Assembly (NCBI GenBank): GCA_017519975.1
Contig: JAFWRM010000021.1
Coordinates: 1-64,000, forward strand
Direction: 5' to 3'
DNA: 64,000 bases
From: Oscillospiraceae bacterium
GTDB taxonomy: Bacteria > Bacillota > Clostridia > Oscillospirales > Oscillospiraceae
In this document: in pieces, positions 52,741 to 61,682 of the stretch
How positions within the stretch are numbered: the first letter of the stretch is position 1
Layout of the letters: each line of letters starts with the position of its first letter
Notes under the pieces: generated by a model
What the model saw: the letters and a program-made list of their open reading frames with translations, nothing else
Database searches by the model: none
What the model was told of the DNA's origin: nothing
Position numbers and translations under genes: made by a program

Positions 52741-53127
52741 TTATTTCTCCACGATCTCCAGAATGTCCATCGGGCAGGCCTTGACGCAGATGCCGCAGGC
52801 CGTGCACTTGGAGGAATAGGGCGTATCTTCCGCCTTTACCATCAAGCCGAACGGGCAGGCCTCCACGCATTTGCCGCAGCCCGTGCAGAGTTTCCGGTTT
52901 ACCATGTACACGCCCTTGGGATTCTGCGTGATGGCACCGGCTTCGCAGACGGACGCGCACTTGCCGCACTGGACGCAGGTCATGGGTCTGGGAGCGCCGT
53001 TGCGCTCAATGATCTGGATGCAGGATTTTCCCGGATCCTCTACCTTGTAATACGCGTTTGAGCAGGCCAGAACGCAGGACAGGCAGGCCATGCAGGGATT
53101 GTCCTTTTTCACCGTCAGTTTTTTCAT
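52741..53127 (-). CDS. Four-cluster 4Fe-4S ferredoxin-like protein
   Basis: A 128-residue iron-sulfur protein with four CxxCxxCxxxC motifs: CMACLSCVLAC, CVQCGKCASVC, CTGCGKCVEAC and CTACGICVKAC, enough for four [4Fe-4S] clusters. It resembles HycB/CooF-type electron-transfer subunits that usually accompany an oxidoreductase, but it stands alone here with its own promoter and terminator. Start ATG 53127 has GGAGG 7 nt upstream. Confidence 0.9.
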   Translation of the reverse strand: MKKLTVKKDNPCMACLSCVLACSNAYYKVEDPGKSCIQIIERNGAPRPMTCVQCGKCASVCEAGAITQNPKGVYMVNRKLCTGCGKCVEACPFGLMVKAEDTPYSSKCTACGICVKACPMDILEIVEK

Positions 53128-53229
53128 CGTAGTTCCTCCATTGTTCACCGCCGCGGAACTCGCGGTCCGGCAGTTTCCTGATCATGCGGCCCCTTCCCAT
53201 CGGGGTCGGAATTGTAACGTAACGTATGT

Positions 53230-53258
53230 ATTATATCTGTCCGGGGAGGGCAAAACAA
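53230..53258 (-). promoter_or_regulatory. Promoter of the ferredoxin gene
   Basis: On the minus strand: TTGTTT (53253-53258), a 17-nt spacer and TATAAT (53230-53235). Confidence 0.65.
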
Positions 53259-53398
53259 GACCCCGTCGCGGATCGTTGTGTGATTTTCTTCCGCTGTTTT
53301 TGTGCCCTGTTCCTCTTTCCGACGGGAATTCTTCTTCGGTGCGCTCCTTCGGGTCCACCGCTTGCCGGCGGAGCAGCAGGGATCGCGATCCGGTTTCC

Positions 53399-54718
53399 TC
53401 AATCGTCTACGTCAAAGGCCTCCAGGCCTGTTTTCACGCCCGTCCTGCTGTCCCCGCAGCGGACGAACAGCATGGTAATGAAGCTCAGCACCACAAACAG
53501 GGCGCCATAGGGGAACAGGAACACATATCCCGCGTCCGGATTCGAACGGTCCACCAGCAGATACCCGTATTCCAGAACCACGCCGCTGAGGATGGGCGTG
53601 ATGATCTGGGCCGCCTGACTGGCTGTGTAATAGTACCCCGTGTACTTTCCGACGTCGGCGCCTCGGCTCATCTCCACCACCATGGGGAAGCTGTTAACGT
53701 TGATCGCTGCCCAGCCGAATCCGGCAAGGATGAAGAAAAAGAAGATGATCCCTCCGAAGGTCCTGAAGAAGACGCAGCTGCCGAAGGCGATGGCCAGCAG
53801 CGCTACACCGCACAGGATCGTCTTCTTTCTGCCGAACCGGGTCGCCAGAAGGCCGACGGGAATATAGGCGACCACGGCCGCCGCCTGGGCGATGATCAAG
53901 GTGTAGGCAAAGGCGCCGCCTTCAAGGCCCCAGTAAACGTGCGCGTACTTGGAGAAGGCTGTGGTCACCGCGTTGTAGCCCATGAACCAGAGGAAGATGC
54001 TGGCCAGCATGAACAGAAAACTCCGCCGCACCTTCCGGTCCATCCTTCCGCCGGAGGGCTCCTCCGTACCTTCCGGTTCGTCCGCCACTCCCAGCGCGCG
54101 GGATTCTTCCTCCGCAAGCGCAACGAGCTTCGGCTCCTTTACCTTCAGGTAGAGCAGTGCAATGCACACCAGCATGAAGATCACCAGAAACGCATACAGA
54201 ACCATGTAGTCCGGGTGTTCCCCTTTGGGAACCAGCAACGCGATAGCGGCCAGCATCAGGATCCCGCCCACCGTTCCGGTCAGGTTGATGACGGCGTTGG
54301 CCTTGCTCCTCAGCGGTTTCGGCGTGACGTCCGGCATCAGCGCGACGGCAGGGCTGCGATACACCGCCATGGACAGCAGGCTGCCCCCGATGGCGACGGA
54401 AAACAGTGCCAGAGAACGCATACGATCCGCCACCGGGGCAATGATCGCAAAAACGCAGGCACATACGGTCCCGATCAGAATGTACGGCATTCTCCGTCCG
54501 ATCCGGGTATTCGTCCGGTCCGACAGCGCTCCGAACAAGGGGAGAAGGATAAGTGCCAGGACATTGTCCAGCGCCATGATCACGCCGGCAATATCGTCGT
54601 TCAGATCAAAGGTGTTTTTCAGAACCAGCGGCACGATGCTGTCGTAAACCTGCCAGAACGCGCAGATGGACATGAAGGCCAGTCCGACCCATAACGTGCG
54701 TCGCGTATTCAGTTTCAA
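53399..54718 (-). CDS. MFS transporter, SLC45-like
   Basis: A 439-residue major facilitator with about twelve membrane segments. Loop 2-3 carries GALSDRTNTRIGRRMPYI, the family's GxxxDRxxxRxGRR motif, and the N-terminus has CAFWQVYDSIVPLVL typical of SLC45/sugar-porter-like members. The preferred start is TTG 54718, with GGGAGGAG 6 nt upstream; an upstream ATG at 54754 would overlap the -10 element. The substrate is unknown. Confidence 0.85.
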   Translation of the reverse strand: MKLNTRRTLWVGLAFMSICAFWQVYDSIVPLVLKNTFDLNDDIAGVIMALDNVLALILLPLFGALSDRTNTRIGRRMPYILIGTVCACVFAIIAPVADRMRSLALFSVAIGGSLLSMAVYRSPAVALMPDVTPKPLRSKANAVINLTGTVGGILMLAAIALLVPKGEHPDYMVLYAFLVIFMLVCIALLYLKVKEPKLVALAEEESRALGVADEPEGTEEPSGGRMDRKVRRSFLFMLASIFLWFMGYNAVTTAFSKYAHVYWGLEGGAFAYTLIIAQAAAVVAYIPVGLLATRFGRKKTILCGVALLAIAFGSCVFFRTFGGIIFFFFILAGFGWAAINVNSFPMVVEMSRGADVGKYTGYYYTASQAAQIITPILSGVVLEYGYLLVDRSNPDAGYVFLFPYGALFVVLSFITMLFVRCGDSRTGVKTGLEAFDVDD

Positions 54719-54752
54719 AACGATCTCCTCCCGTCGTTCCTTTCTTTCCATC

Positions 54753-54781
54753 ATTGTACAGAATCCGCTCCTCGATTTCAA
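54753..54781 (-). promoter_or_regulatory. Promoter of the MFS gene
   Basis: On the minus strand: TTGAAA (54776-54781), a 17-nt spacer and TACAAT (54753-54758). Confidence 0.7.
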
Positions 54782-54814
54782 CCGGAGCTCTCCCTGTCTG
54801 ATCCTCCGCCGGGT

Positions 54815-54843
54815 TTGACTGAAATCTTCCCCTGGTGTATAAT
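54815..54843 (+). promoter_or_regulatory. Promoter of the GDPD gene
   Basis: TTGACT (54815-54820), a 17-nt spacer and TATAAT (54838-54843), divergent from the MFS promoter. Confidence 0.8.
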
Positions 54844-54871
54844 AAATTCTCATTGAAAGGGGGCTTTCTTT

Positions 54872-55693
54872 ATGATCGCCGCGTTGAAACTGCTTCTCGT
54901 CCCCGCAGCAGCCGCTGTCGGCAGCATCTTCTGCGTTGCCCCGAAAAAAGCGTCTCCGGATCTGAAGGAGCCTTTTCGCGGCAGGAATTTTGCCCACCGT
55001 GGGCTGTATGCGGAGGATCAGTCGATCCCAGAGAATTCCCTTGCCGCCTTTGCCGCCGCCGCCGAAAAAGGCTACGGTGTGGAACTGGACGTGCACATGA
55101 CGGCGGATGAACAGGTCGTCGTTTTCCATGACGACTCTCTGCTGCGTCTCTGCGGCGAGGATGTCGCCATAGAGGATCTGACCTGGGAAGAGCTTTCCCG
55201 TTATCGCCTCGCCGGCACGGAGGAGCGGATCCCCCTCCTGACGGAGGCGTTCGCCGTGATGGGGGGGCTCCCCGTAGTTCTGGAGCTCAAGCGCCGGCAC
55301 GACCGGCAGGGCCCGCGCCTTTGCGAAAAAACTCTGGAGCTGATCCGGGAATATAACGGACCCGTCTGCGTACAGAGCTTTGATCCTACGCTTGTCCGGT
55401 GGTTCCGGAAACACGCGCCGGATCTTCTCCGGGGGCAACTGTCCGGGCAGACCAGTCATCTGAAAGCGGACGTTCCCCCTCCGGTCGCCTACCTGCTGTC
55501 GCACTGCCTGACGAATTTCCTCTCGCGGCCCAATTTCATTTCCTATCGAATCGGGAAAAAGCCGCTGTCCGTGAAACTTTCGGAAAAAATGGGCGCCATG
55601 AAGGTGGCGTGGACCAGCCATAATGAGAGCACCGAAAACAAGTCCGACACCGTGATCTTCGAGCATTATCTGCCGCGGATCCGATTCAAATAA
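54872..55693 (+). CDS. Glycerophosphodiester phosphodiesterase
   Basis: A 273-residue GDPD-family enzyme that cleaves glycerophosphodiesters to glycerol-3-phosphate and an alcohol. The catalytic elements are AHRGLY (His), SIPENSLAAF (Glu), GVELDVHMTAD (Glu, Asp) and VVFHDDSLLRL (His). A hydrophobic N-terminus (~residues 2-22) is probably a membrane anchor. The ATG is preceded by GAAAGGGGG. Monocistronic. Confidence 0.92.
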   Translation: MIAALKLLLVPAAAAVGSIFCVAPKKASPDLKEPFRGRNFAHRGLYAEDQSIPENSLAAFAAAAEKGYGVELDVHMTADEQVVVFHDDSLLRLCGEDVAIEDLTWEELSRYRLAGTEERIPLLTEAFAVMGGLPVVLELKRRHDRQGPRLCEKTLELIREYNGPVCVQSFDPTLVRWFRKHAPDLLRGQLSGQTSHLKADVPPPVAYLLSHCLTNFLSRPNFISYRIGKKPLSVKLSEKMGAMKVAWTSHNESTENKSDTVIFEHYLPRIRFK

Positions 55694-55708
55694 CGCCCAC
55701 CCAAAGAG

Positions 55709-55750
55709 GCGGGGCCGGAACCTTCTGTTCCGGCCCCGCGTTCTGTTTTT
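55709..55750. terminator. Terminator between GDPD and HAD genes
   Basis: Thirteen-base-pair stem GCGGGGCCGGAAC/GTTCCGGCCCCGC with a CTTCT loop, then TTCTGTTTTT. Confidence 0.85.
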
Positions 55751-56543
55751 ATCTGCCGGACATCAGCCGTGCTCCCAGCTCTTTCACGGACGGAAACACG
55801 TAGTCCGGGCGGATCTTCGATCGGTTCAGCATCTCTTCCGTCGTCTCTCCGGAAAGGACGAGAACGGAGATCGCTCCGGCGTTCACGCCCACGGCAATAT
55901 CCGTATACAACCGATCCCCCACGCACGCGATCTTCCCGTTGGGGACGCCCGTCTGTTCAGAGATCGTGTCCACCATACGGCGATCCGGCTTCCCGATATA
56001 CAGGGGTTCCCGCCCCGTGGCCGCCGTCAGCAGTGCGCAGATGCTGCCGCAGTCCGGCAGGACCTCGTCGTTGGGCATCGGGCAGACCAGATCCGGATTC
56101 GCCGCCACGAATCCGGCGCCTCTCCTCAGAAAGTGGACCGCCTTTTCCAGCTTGGCGTAGGTCAGCTCCCTGTCAAACCCTACGACGACCGCCGCCGGAT
56201 CTTCCTCCGTAAAAGCGATGCCCTGATCGGCCAGTTCCATCAGAAACCGGACGGTGCCGACGGGGTAGACGGCTCGGTCCGGATACCGTTTCTTCAGCCA
56301 GGCGGCCGTAGCCATTCCGGAGGTATATACCTGCTCCTCCGAACAGGGAAAACCCAGCTGCCGCAGCCTCGGAACATAGTCCGCTCCGCCTCTGGAGGAG
56401 TTGTTGGTCAGATAGATCCATCGCTTTCCCGTCTTCTCCAGCGTTCGGATGAACTCCAGCGCTCCCGGCAGGACACTGTCCCCCAGGTACAGCGTTCCGT
56501 CCATGTCCAGCAGAAACAGCTCCGCTCCGTTCAGTCGCTCCAA
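55749..56543 (-). CDS. HAD-superfamily phosphatase, NagD-like (class IIA)
   Basis: A 264-residue phosphatase with the nucleophile motif LLDMDGTLYLGDSVLPG near the N-terminus, LTNNSSRGG motif II, and the late IACVGDRLYTDIAVGVNAGA motif. The cap position fits NagD/PGP-type enzymes acting on small phosphomonoesters. The preferred start is TTG 56543, with GGAGG 8 nt upstream, directly after the kinase-like gene's stop codon (1-nt gap), so the two are translationally linked. Confidence 0.88.
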   Translation of the reverse strand: MERLNGAELFLLDMDGTLYLGDSVLPGALEFIRTLEKTGKRWIYLTNNSSRGGADYVPRLRQLGFPCSEEQVYTSGMATAAWLKKRYPDRAVYPVGTVRFLMELADQGIAFTEEDPAAVVVGFDRELTYAKLEKAVHFLRRGAGFVAANPDLVCPMPNDEVLPDCGSICALLTAATGREPLYIGKPDRRMVDTISEQTGVPNGKIACVGDRLYTDIAVGVNAGAISVLVLSGETTEEMLNRSKIRPDYVFPSVKELGARLMSGR

Positions 56544-56544
56544 A

Positions 56545-57303
56545 TCATATCCCTCCTGGATCACTTTTCCGACCGCTCATGGCGTCAAAGGCGATCTGCG
56601 CCGCCTCCCGGCTGATCGTACAGCCCAGCCGCCACAGCTCTGTCCGGTGGGCGAGGCTGTCCGCCAGCTGCAGCGTTTTTTCCAGCGCATGCGCATCGAT
56701 GGGGCGGTAGAGCTGCTGGAGGAGCATGGGAAAGGCCTCCCCGACGGTAATGGGCCGGATGCTGTTTGTCTCCGCCCGCTCCAGAATGCAGATCGCTCGG
56801 AGCGGAACGGCTATGTCATTGCTCAGGCGGTGCTTTCCGTCCCACGGCGTTCCATGGATCACAGGGCCCGTCTGTGTCAGTCGGATCAGGGGCTTGTCGT
56901 CGTTGACCATGACGGCACGCTCCCCCAGCATCTCCCGCCAGAGCCGGGCGTGCGTGCTCTTTCCCGTGCCGCTTTTTGCCGTAAACAGATATGCGTTCCC
57001 GTCCACCGCCACACACGATCCGTGCATCAGGACCGTATCATAGGCAGGGGCGCGCTCCGCAATCTTCCGATATACGGCCAGCGTCTCCAGATACCCGTCG
57101 GAGAATGCCCGAACCTCCCGTCCTTCCCGCTCGTCCTGCCTTGCCGAACGCAGACGCTCAAAGGCGATATCCTCCTGTGACGTCTCGGCAACGAAATCCA
57201 CCGGTCCCTCTTCGGCGCGGTATTCCGCACACAGCCGGTGAACGTCTTCATGCAGCGACCGGATCTGGATACGCAGTTCCGCTATCCTGTAAATATTGGT
57301 CAT
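56545..57303 (-). CDS. HPr kinase-like P-loop protein
   Basis: A 252-residue protein with the P-loop FTAKSGTGKSTHARLW and a following ERAVMVNDDKPLIR strand, features of the HprK/P C-terminal kinase fold (also PEPCK-like). It lacks the N-terminal regulatory domain of true HPr kinase, and the N-terminal 80 residues are not recognised. Related proteins often sit near secreted or modified peptide genes. Its coupling to the HAD phosphatase suggests that the two act on a common phosphorylated target; this is inference. Confidence 0.7.
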   Translation of the reverse strand: MTNIYRIAELRIQIRSLHEDVHRLCAEYRAEEGPVDFVAETSQEDIAFERLRSARQDEREGREVRAFSDGYLETLAVYRKIAERAPAYDTVLMHGSCVAVDGNAYLFTAKSGTGKSTHARLWREMLGERAVMVNDDKPLIRLTQTGPVIHGTPWDGKHRLSNDIAVPLRAICILERAETNSIRPITVGEAFPMLLQQLYRPIDAHALEKTLQLADSLAHRTELWRLGCTISREAAQIAFDAMSGRKSDPGGI

Positions 57304-57373
57304 TCCATTCTCCTCCGATATAAGCGGCAGGCAGCCCGCTGGCTGTCTGCCGCTTGTCTTTTCCGGATCTTCG

Positions 57374-60172
57374 TCACGCCGTTTTAAATGTTATGGCGGC
57401 CTCGTAGTAGGCATACAGAGAAGAAATGCCGTTCCGGGATCCCGCATCCTTCTCATGCGTCAGCACATCATATACGAACGACAGCGGCGATACGTCCACT
57501 GTAAATCTTCCGTCCGCGTTCCCGGTAATACTGATCCTGTCGCCAAGCCTGTGTGCCGAGATGTTCGGCACCGTTATCAGATACCGGCCGTCGGCCTGCT
57601 TCACCGGCGTGTACGCCTTCGTCGTCATCGTGCCCGTGACCTGCTCTTCGACCGTCAGCGTAACGTCCGTCGGAGCGCTCCCGTCGGACGTCGTCAGGAA
57701 CACGTCCAGCGTCGTCTCCGACCCCAGCTGCAGACGGTAGTTCGCCTTTTTCACTTTCGACGATCCGAAAGCGCGGGCGATCGCGTGCACCTCCACCTTC
57801 GAAAGAATGTCCGCGTAGTCGTAGCTCTCCGTATAATGCCGCGCCGACTCCGCGTAGTCCGTTCCGATCGTGAAGTGGTTCACGTTCGCAAGATAGATCT
57901 GCATGTAGTGCCCGTAATCCGCGATCGCGTGGATCAGATCCACCGTCTTTTTCGGATTCTCGCTCGCGTGCTGGTCGAATACTCCGAAGTACTCCTCCAC
58001 GGAATAGTTCCTGCTCACCGTCTTTCCGTCCCCGTAATGGAACGTGGCCGTAATGGTGTCCGCCATCTGGATGGACTTCACGTAGCAGGTGAAACCGTAA
58101 TACTTCTTAGAAGCGTTCATGTGATTCGGGTCAAAGCGATCGGTCGTGGTCTCGGCGCCCTTTCCGCTGATGTTGAATTCCATGTAGGCGGCGTTCCGTT
58201 CGGCCTCCGTCAGCGTGGACAGGTCCAGGAAGAAATTCACGCCGATCTGCCCGGACAGCACCAGATTCTGTGTCTTGAACAGGGGCTTGTTTTTGGGGAT
58301 CGTTACGGTCAGCGTCGCCGCATGGGAAAAAGCGGTCAGTCCGCTGCCGGTGACCCTGCAGCGGTATCTCCATCCGGACCACTCGGCTCTGGGAAGCACC
58401 GACAGCGTGTCTGTATCGCTGCCCGCTTCCCCGCAGTCGGACCACGTCGCTCCTTCGTCACTGCTTACCTGCCACTGATAGCTCAGATCAGAACCGTCGG
58501 CCTTCACGGTGAACGCCGCCCGCTCGCCTTCCTCGACAGCCACGGACTTCGGCTGTCCGGTGATCCGCGCGCCGATCACCGTCAGTACCGCGGCACTGGA
58601 AATAACGACTCCGCCGGGGTTCGATACCAGGCAGCGGTACGTCCGCCCCTGATGGTCCGCCGTTGCCGTAAAGGTCATCGCAGCGGTTTGGGCCCCCGTC
58701 TCCTGGCAATCGGTCCATGAGGCGCCATTGTCCCGGCTCTCCTGCCATTGCCAGGACAGGCCGGCGCCATCGGCGGCGACCGTAAAGGCCGCGGTTTCCC
58801 CTGCCAGCGCGGTGACATCCGCAGGATGAACCGTGATGACCGGTGCGTCGACAGGCTCATAGACCCGTTCCCTGGACAGCTCTGCATGGCAGACGGTGCA
58901 GTAGACCACCTCTTCATGGTGCCCCGGGTCCGTCCCAACGGCTGGCGTCACATTTTCAATGACAGGCTCACCGGGAACATGTCCTCTGGGGGGGATCGCC
59001 TCCGTCGTGGTTTCGCAGACCGTTCCGCAGACGATGCATTCCGTTACGGTCGTCTTCTGTCCCGTCTCCGTACAGGTGGGTTCCTTTGTCACTTCCGATT
59101 CCGGCTCGCCGGGAACGTGTCCCTTTGCCGGAATGCGCAGCGTCTCGGCCGTCACTTCCGTCTCTCCGTTTTCATCGGCAAACCGGGCGCCGCACCCGAT
59201 GCACTTCCAGTGCGCCGCCATACCGTCTTCCGTGCAGGCGGCTGCCGTTTCCTGTACGACAGTCAGAACGTGCTGATGCGCCAGCTGTGGAATGGTTTCT
59301 GTTTCCACATGGGTCGAATCGTTCCGGCATGTGCGGATCCTCTGACCGTCCTGTTCCTCCGTCGCTGGTGCAACTGTTTCCCACTCGCCCCAGTCATGTC
59401 CCACAGCGGGTACGGTGACCGACGTACGGGTAAGCTCATCGCTGCAGACGGTGCAGTAAACGACCGAATCATAGCCGCCGTCCTCCGTGCAGGTGGCCGC
59501 CGACTCATTCTCTCTTACCGCCTCGGCAGGCGTGTGTCCGTTCGCAGGGATCTCTTCCGTCTGCGCATATCCACAGACGGCGCAGGTATAGGTCCTCATG
59601 CCCGGCTCCGTGCAGGTGGGCTGTTCCGTTACGGTCCCGCTGTCCATCGTATGCCCGGCGGTACAGGTCACCACCGTAACACTGGCGGAGGCAGAAGAGA
59701 CGTCACAGGTGAGCCGGGTCTGATCCACGGTGAACAGTTCCTGGACCTCGCTCACGCTCACCGGCAGGATCGATCCCGCCGGCGTCCCCTCCGCTACCGC
59801 GTAGGTGACCGTCAGCAATTCTATCTCCGTGTCCGACACGCCCTCTCCGGTCTCTCCGGTGACGGGATCGGCTCCGCCAATCACCGCTGAAAATACGCTG
59901 CGGTGGAAATCCGACATCAGGAATCGGTCCGTGATCGTGCAGCTTTCATACGTCAGGCCTGAGGACGCCGCCACCAGAAAACGAACGCCTTCTATGGCCT
60001 TTTTTCCGGGATTGTTCAGAACGAATGTGAACGTTATTTCCTCTCCTGCCTCCGCGGCATTCCTCGAAACAGCAACGGAAACGGACGTGTCCGCGTCTGC
60101 CGCGACCGCTGCTCCGCCGAAGGAGATCAGCATGCACAGCGTCAGCAGACCGCAGATCAGTTTCTTCATCAT
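57374..60172 (-). CDS. Secreted repeat protein with Ig-like domains
   Basis: A 932-residue exported protein. An N-terminal signal peptide (MMKKLICGLLTLCMLISFGG, cleavage after AAVAA) precedes a cohesin-like beta domain (~residues 30-175). Six degenerate repeats (~180-455) follow, of the form GH...PTCTE.G...C..CG. Two Ig-like domains with WQWQ and YQWQ strands and YRC turns lie at ~460-640, then a ~290-residue C-terminal beta domain. No LPXTG motif or S-layer homology domain is visible. Likely a surface or secreted adhesin/binding protein. Start ATG 60172 follows GGAGG by 7 nt. Confidence 0.75.
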   Translation of the reverse strand: MMKKLICGLLTLCMLISFGGAAVAADADTSVSVAVSRNAAEAGEEITFTFVLNNPGKKAIEGVRFLVAASSGLTYESCTITDRFLMSDFHRSVFSAVIGGADPVTGETGEGVSDTEIELLTVTYAVAEGTPAGSILPVSVSEVQELFTVDQTRLTCDVSSASASVTVVTCTAGHTMDSGTVTEQPTCTEPGMRTYTCAVCGYAQTEEIPANGHTPAEAVRENESAATCTEDGGYDSVVYCTVCSDELTRTSVTVPAVGHDWGEWETVAPATEEQDGQRIRTCRNDSTHVETETIPQLAHQHVLTVVQETAAACTEDGMAAHWKCIGCGARFADENGETEVTAETLRIPAKGHVPGEPESEVTKEPTCTETGQKTTVTECIVCGTVCETTTEAIPPRGHVPGEPVIENVTPAVGTDPGHHEEVVYCTVCHAELSRERVYEPVDAPVITVHPADVTALAGETAAFTVAADGAGLSWQWQESRDNGASWTDCQETGAQTAAMTFTATADHQGRTYRCLVSNPGGVVISSAAVLTVIGARITGQPKSVAVEEGERAAFTVKADGSDLSYQWQVSSDEGATWSDCGEAGSDTDTLSVLPRAEWSGWRYRCRVTGSGLTAFSHAATLTVTIPKNKPLFKTQNLVLSGQIGVNFFLDLSTLTEAERNAAYMEFNISGKGAETTTDRFDPNHMNASKKYYGFTCYVKSIQMADTITATFHYGDGKTVSRNYSVEEYFGVFDQHASENPKKTVDLIHAIADYGHYMQIYLANVNHFTIGTDYAESARHYTESYDYADILSKVEVHAIARAFGSSKVKKANYRLQLGSETTLDVFLTTSDGSAPTDVTLTVEEQVTGTMTTKAYTPVKQADGRYLITVPNISAHRLGDRISITGNADGRFTVDVSPLSFVYDVLTHEKDAGSRNGISSLYAYYEAAITFKTA

Positions 60173-60270
60173 ATCGTATCCTCCAGAAACTTCTGACAGC
60201 AAAGATCGTATCGTCAGCGCCTTTTGGGCGTACACTCCTCCATACTAATACGTACGGTAATGTACCTGTG

Positions 60271-60299
60271 AGTTTACCGAATACGCCCGGCTTTGTCAA
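60271..60299 (-). promoter_or_regulatory. Promoter of the secreted repeat protein
   Basis: On the minus strand: TTGACA (60294-60299), a 17-nt spacer and TAAACT (60271-60276), giving a leader of about 95 nt. Confidence 0.7.
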
Positions 60300-60384
60300 G
60301 ATTTCCACCTGCCGGATGCATACGCGGAAGGGCCTGTGCGCCGTCCTTTTTCCTCCTGTTTTTCTTTTCCCTGCGGAGAATCTA

Positions 60385-60393
60385 TGCTATACT
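60385..60393 (+). promoter_or_regulatory. Extended -10 of the acyltransferase gene
   Basis: TGCTATACT, an extended -10 element (TATACT at 60388-60393), 34 nt before the ATG; the -35 is weak. Confidence 0.45.
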
Positions 60394-60427
60394 GGATGAT
60401 GCATTCCGGAAGAAAGGCAGGGGACAG

Positions 60428-61600
60428 ATGAAACAGAAACGGGATCATATTCGTCATGTTGTTTTCTATCATTTCATCCGCCCGCTGGTACGGTTTTACC
60501 TGTGGCTCACTTTCCGATTCCGTGTTGCGGAACCCATTCGGGACAAAGGGCCGTTTCTCGTGATCTGCAACCACGTGACGGATCTGGACATGCTGTTCAC
60601 TTCCTGCTTTTTCAGGAAGCACATGTACTATGTCGCCAGCGAGCACATCACCCGTTTCGGCGCGCTGTCCCGCTTCCTGAACCGGTATTTCGGCCCGATC
60701 CTCCGAAAGAAGGGAACGGTCGCCGCAGTGACTGCCATGGAGATGAAGCGGGCTGTCAGGCAGGGCTGGTCGCTGGGTCTGTTTGCGGAAGGAGAGCGCA
60801 GCGCCAACGGAGTAAACCGTCCGGTGATCCGCAGCACGGGGAATCTGGTACGCATGCTGAACTGCACACTGTACACGGTCCGCCTGCACGGCGGCTATTT
60901 TTCCAGTCCGCGCTGGGGCAGAGGATTCCGAAAGGGAAAAGTGACCATCGAGCTCGCCGGCCAGTACTCCCCGGAACTGCTGCGTTCCATGACCGGTGAC
61001 CAGATCACCGACATGATCGACCGGGATATATTTGTTGACGCCTACGCGGACAATGCCGAAGCCCGCATCCCCTTCCGCGGAAAGAATACGGCCGTCGGCA
61101 TCCAGCACGTTCTTCTTGCCTGTCCGAGCTGCGGGGCTCTGAATACCATCCGCAGTTCCGGAAACAGCTTCAGCTGTCCCTGCGGCATGCACGGCGTCTA
61201 TGACGATTACGGCCTGCTGCACGGTACCGGCTTCCCCTTTTCCACGATCACGGAATGGTCCCGATGGGCAAAGGACCTCATCGCCTCTCTGCCGGACGCA
61301 TCTCCCGGCACCGAACTGTGCCGGGACGACGGACAGAAACTGAACCGCATCCTTCCGGACCATTCGGTCGAATTGTCCGCTGAGGGCACCCTGGTCCTCA
61401 CATGCGACGCGCTCTCCGTCGGTGACCGCATCCTTCGCATGGAAGATATCGCCTCCTGCGATCTCATCGCGCACGGCTATCTTCTCATCAGCATGAAGGA
61501 TGGCAGCTATTATGAGGTCAGAAACCCGGAACATCCCGTCTCCGGGCAGCTGTATCTTCTTCTGATCGAGCGCTTTCATCCCGGCATCGCCAATCTGTGA
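60428..61600 (+). CDS. PlsC-type acyltransferase with C-terminal zinc ribbon
   Basis: A 390-residue protein from ATG 60428 (MKQKRDHIRH). Residues ~1-200 are a 1-acylglycerol-3-phosphate acyltransferase-like domain with the catalytic NHxxxxD box (CNHVTDLD) and the LFAEGERS motif that binds glycerol phosphate. The remaining ~190 residues are unusual: a four-cysteine zinc ribbon (Cys232, 235, 250, 252) followed by a beta-rich C-terminal domain of unknown role. Its acyl donor and acceptor are not known. Confidence 0.78.
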   Translation: MKQKRDHIRHVVFYHFIRPLVRFYLWLTFRFRVAEPIRDKGPFLVICNHVTDLDMLFTSCFFRKHMYYVASEHITRFGALSRFLNRYFGPILRKKGTVAAVTAMEMKRAVRQGWSLGLFAEGERSANGVNRPVIRSTGNLVRMLNCTLYTVRLHGGYFSSPRWGRGFRKGKVTIELAGQYSPELLRSMTGDQITDMIDRDIFVDAYADNAEARIPFRGKNTAVGIQHVLLACPSCGALNTIRSSGNSFSCPCGMHGVYDDYGLLHGTGFPFSTITEWSRWAKDLIASLPDASPGTELCRDDGQKLNRILPDHSVELSAEGTLVLTCDALSVGDRILRMEDIASCDLIAHGYLLISMKDGSYYEVRNPEHPVSGQLYLLLIERFHPGIANL

Positions 61601-61682
61601 CAGCCGCGATCAAATCTCCGCCCTGCGGATCTCTGCCTTCACAGGGCTTCGCATACCACTCAAAGTATAAGGAGGAATTCAT

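Noticed and set aside
50083..53061. 992-codon plus-strand ORF opposite mutS and the ferredoxin
   Set aside because: Shadow frame across two conserved genes on the other strand.
53399..55666. 755-residue reading of the MFS gene with a long N-terminal extension
   Set aside because: The extension is antisense to the GDPD gene and lies upstream of the promoter; TTG 54718 has the ribosome site.
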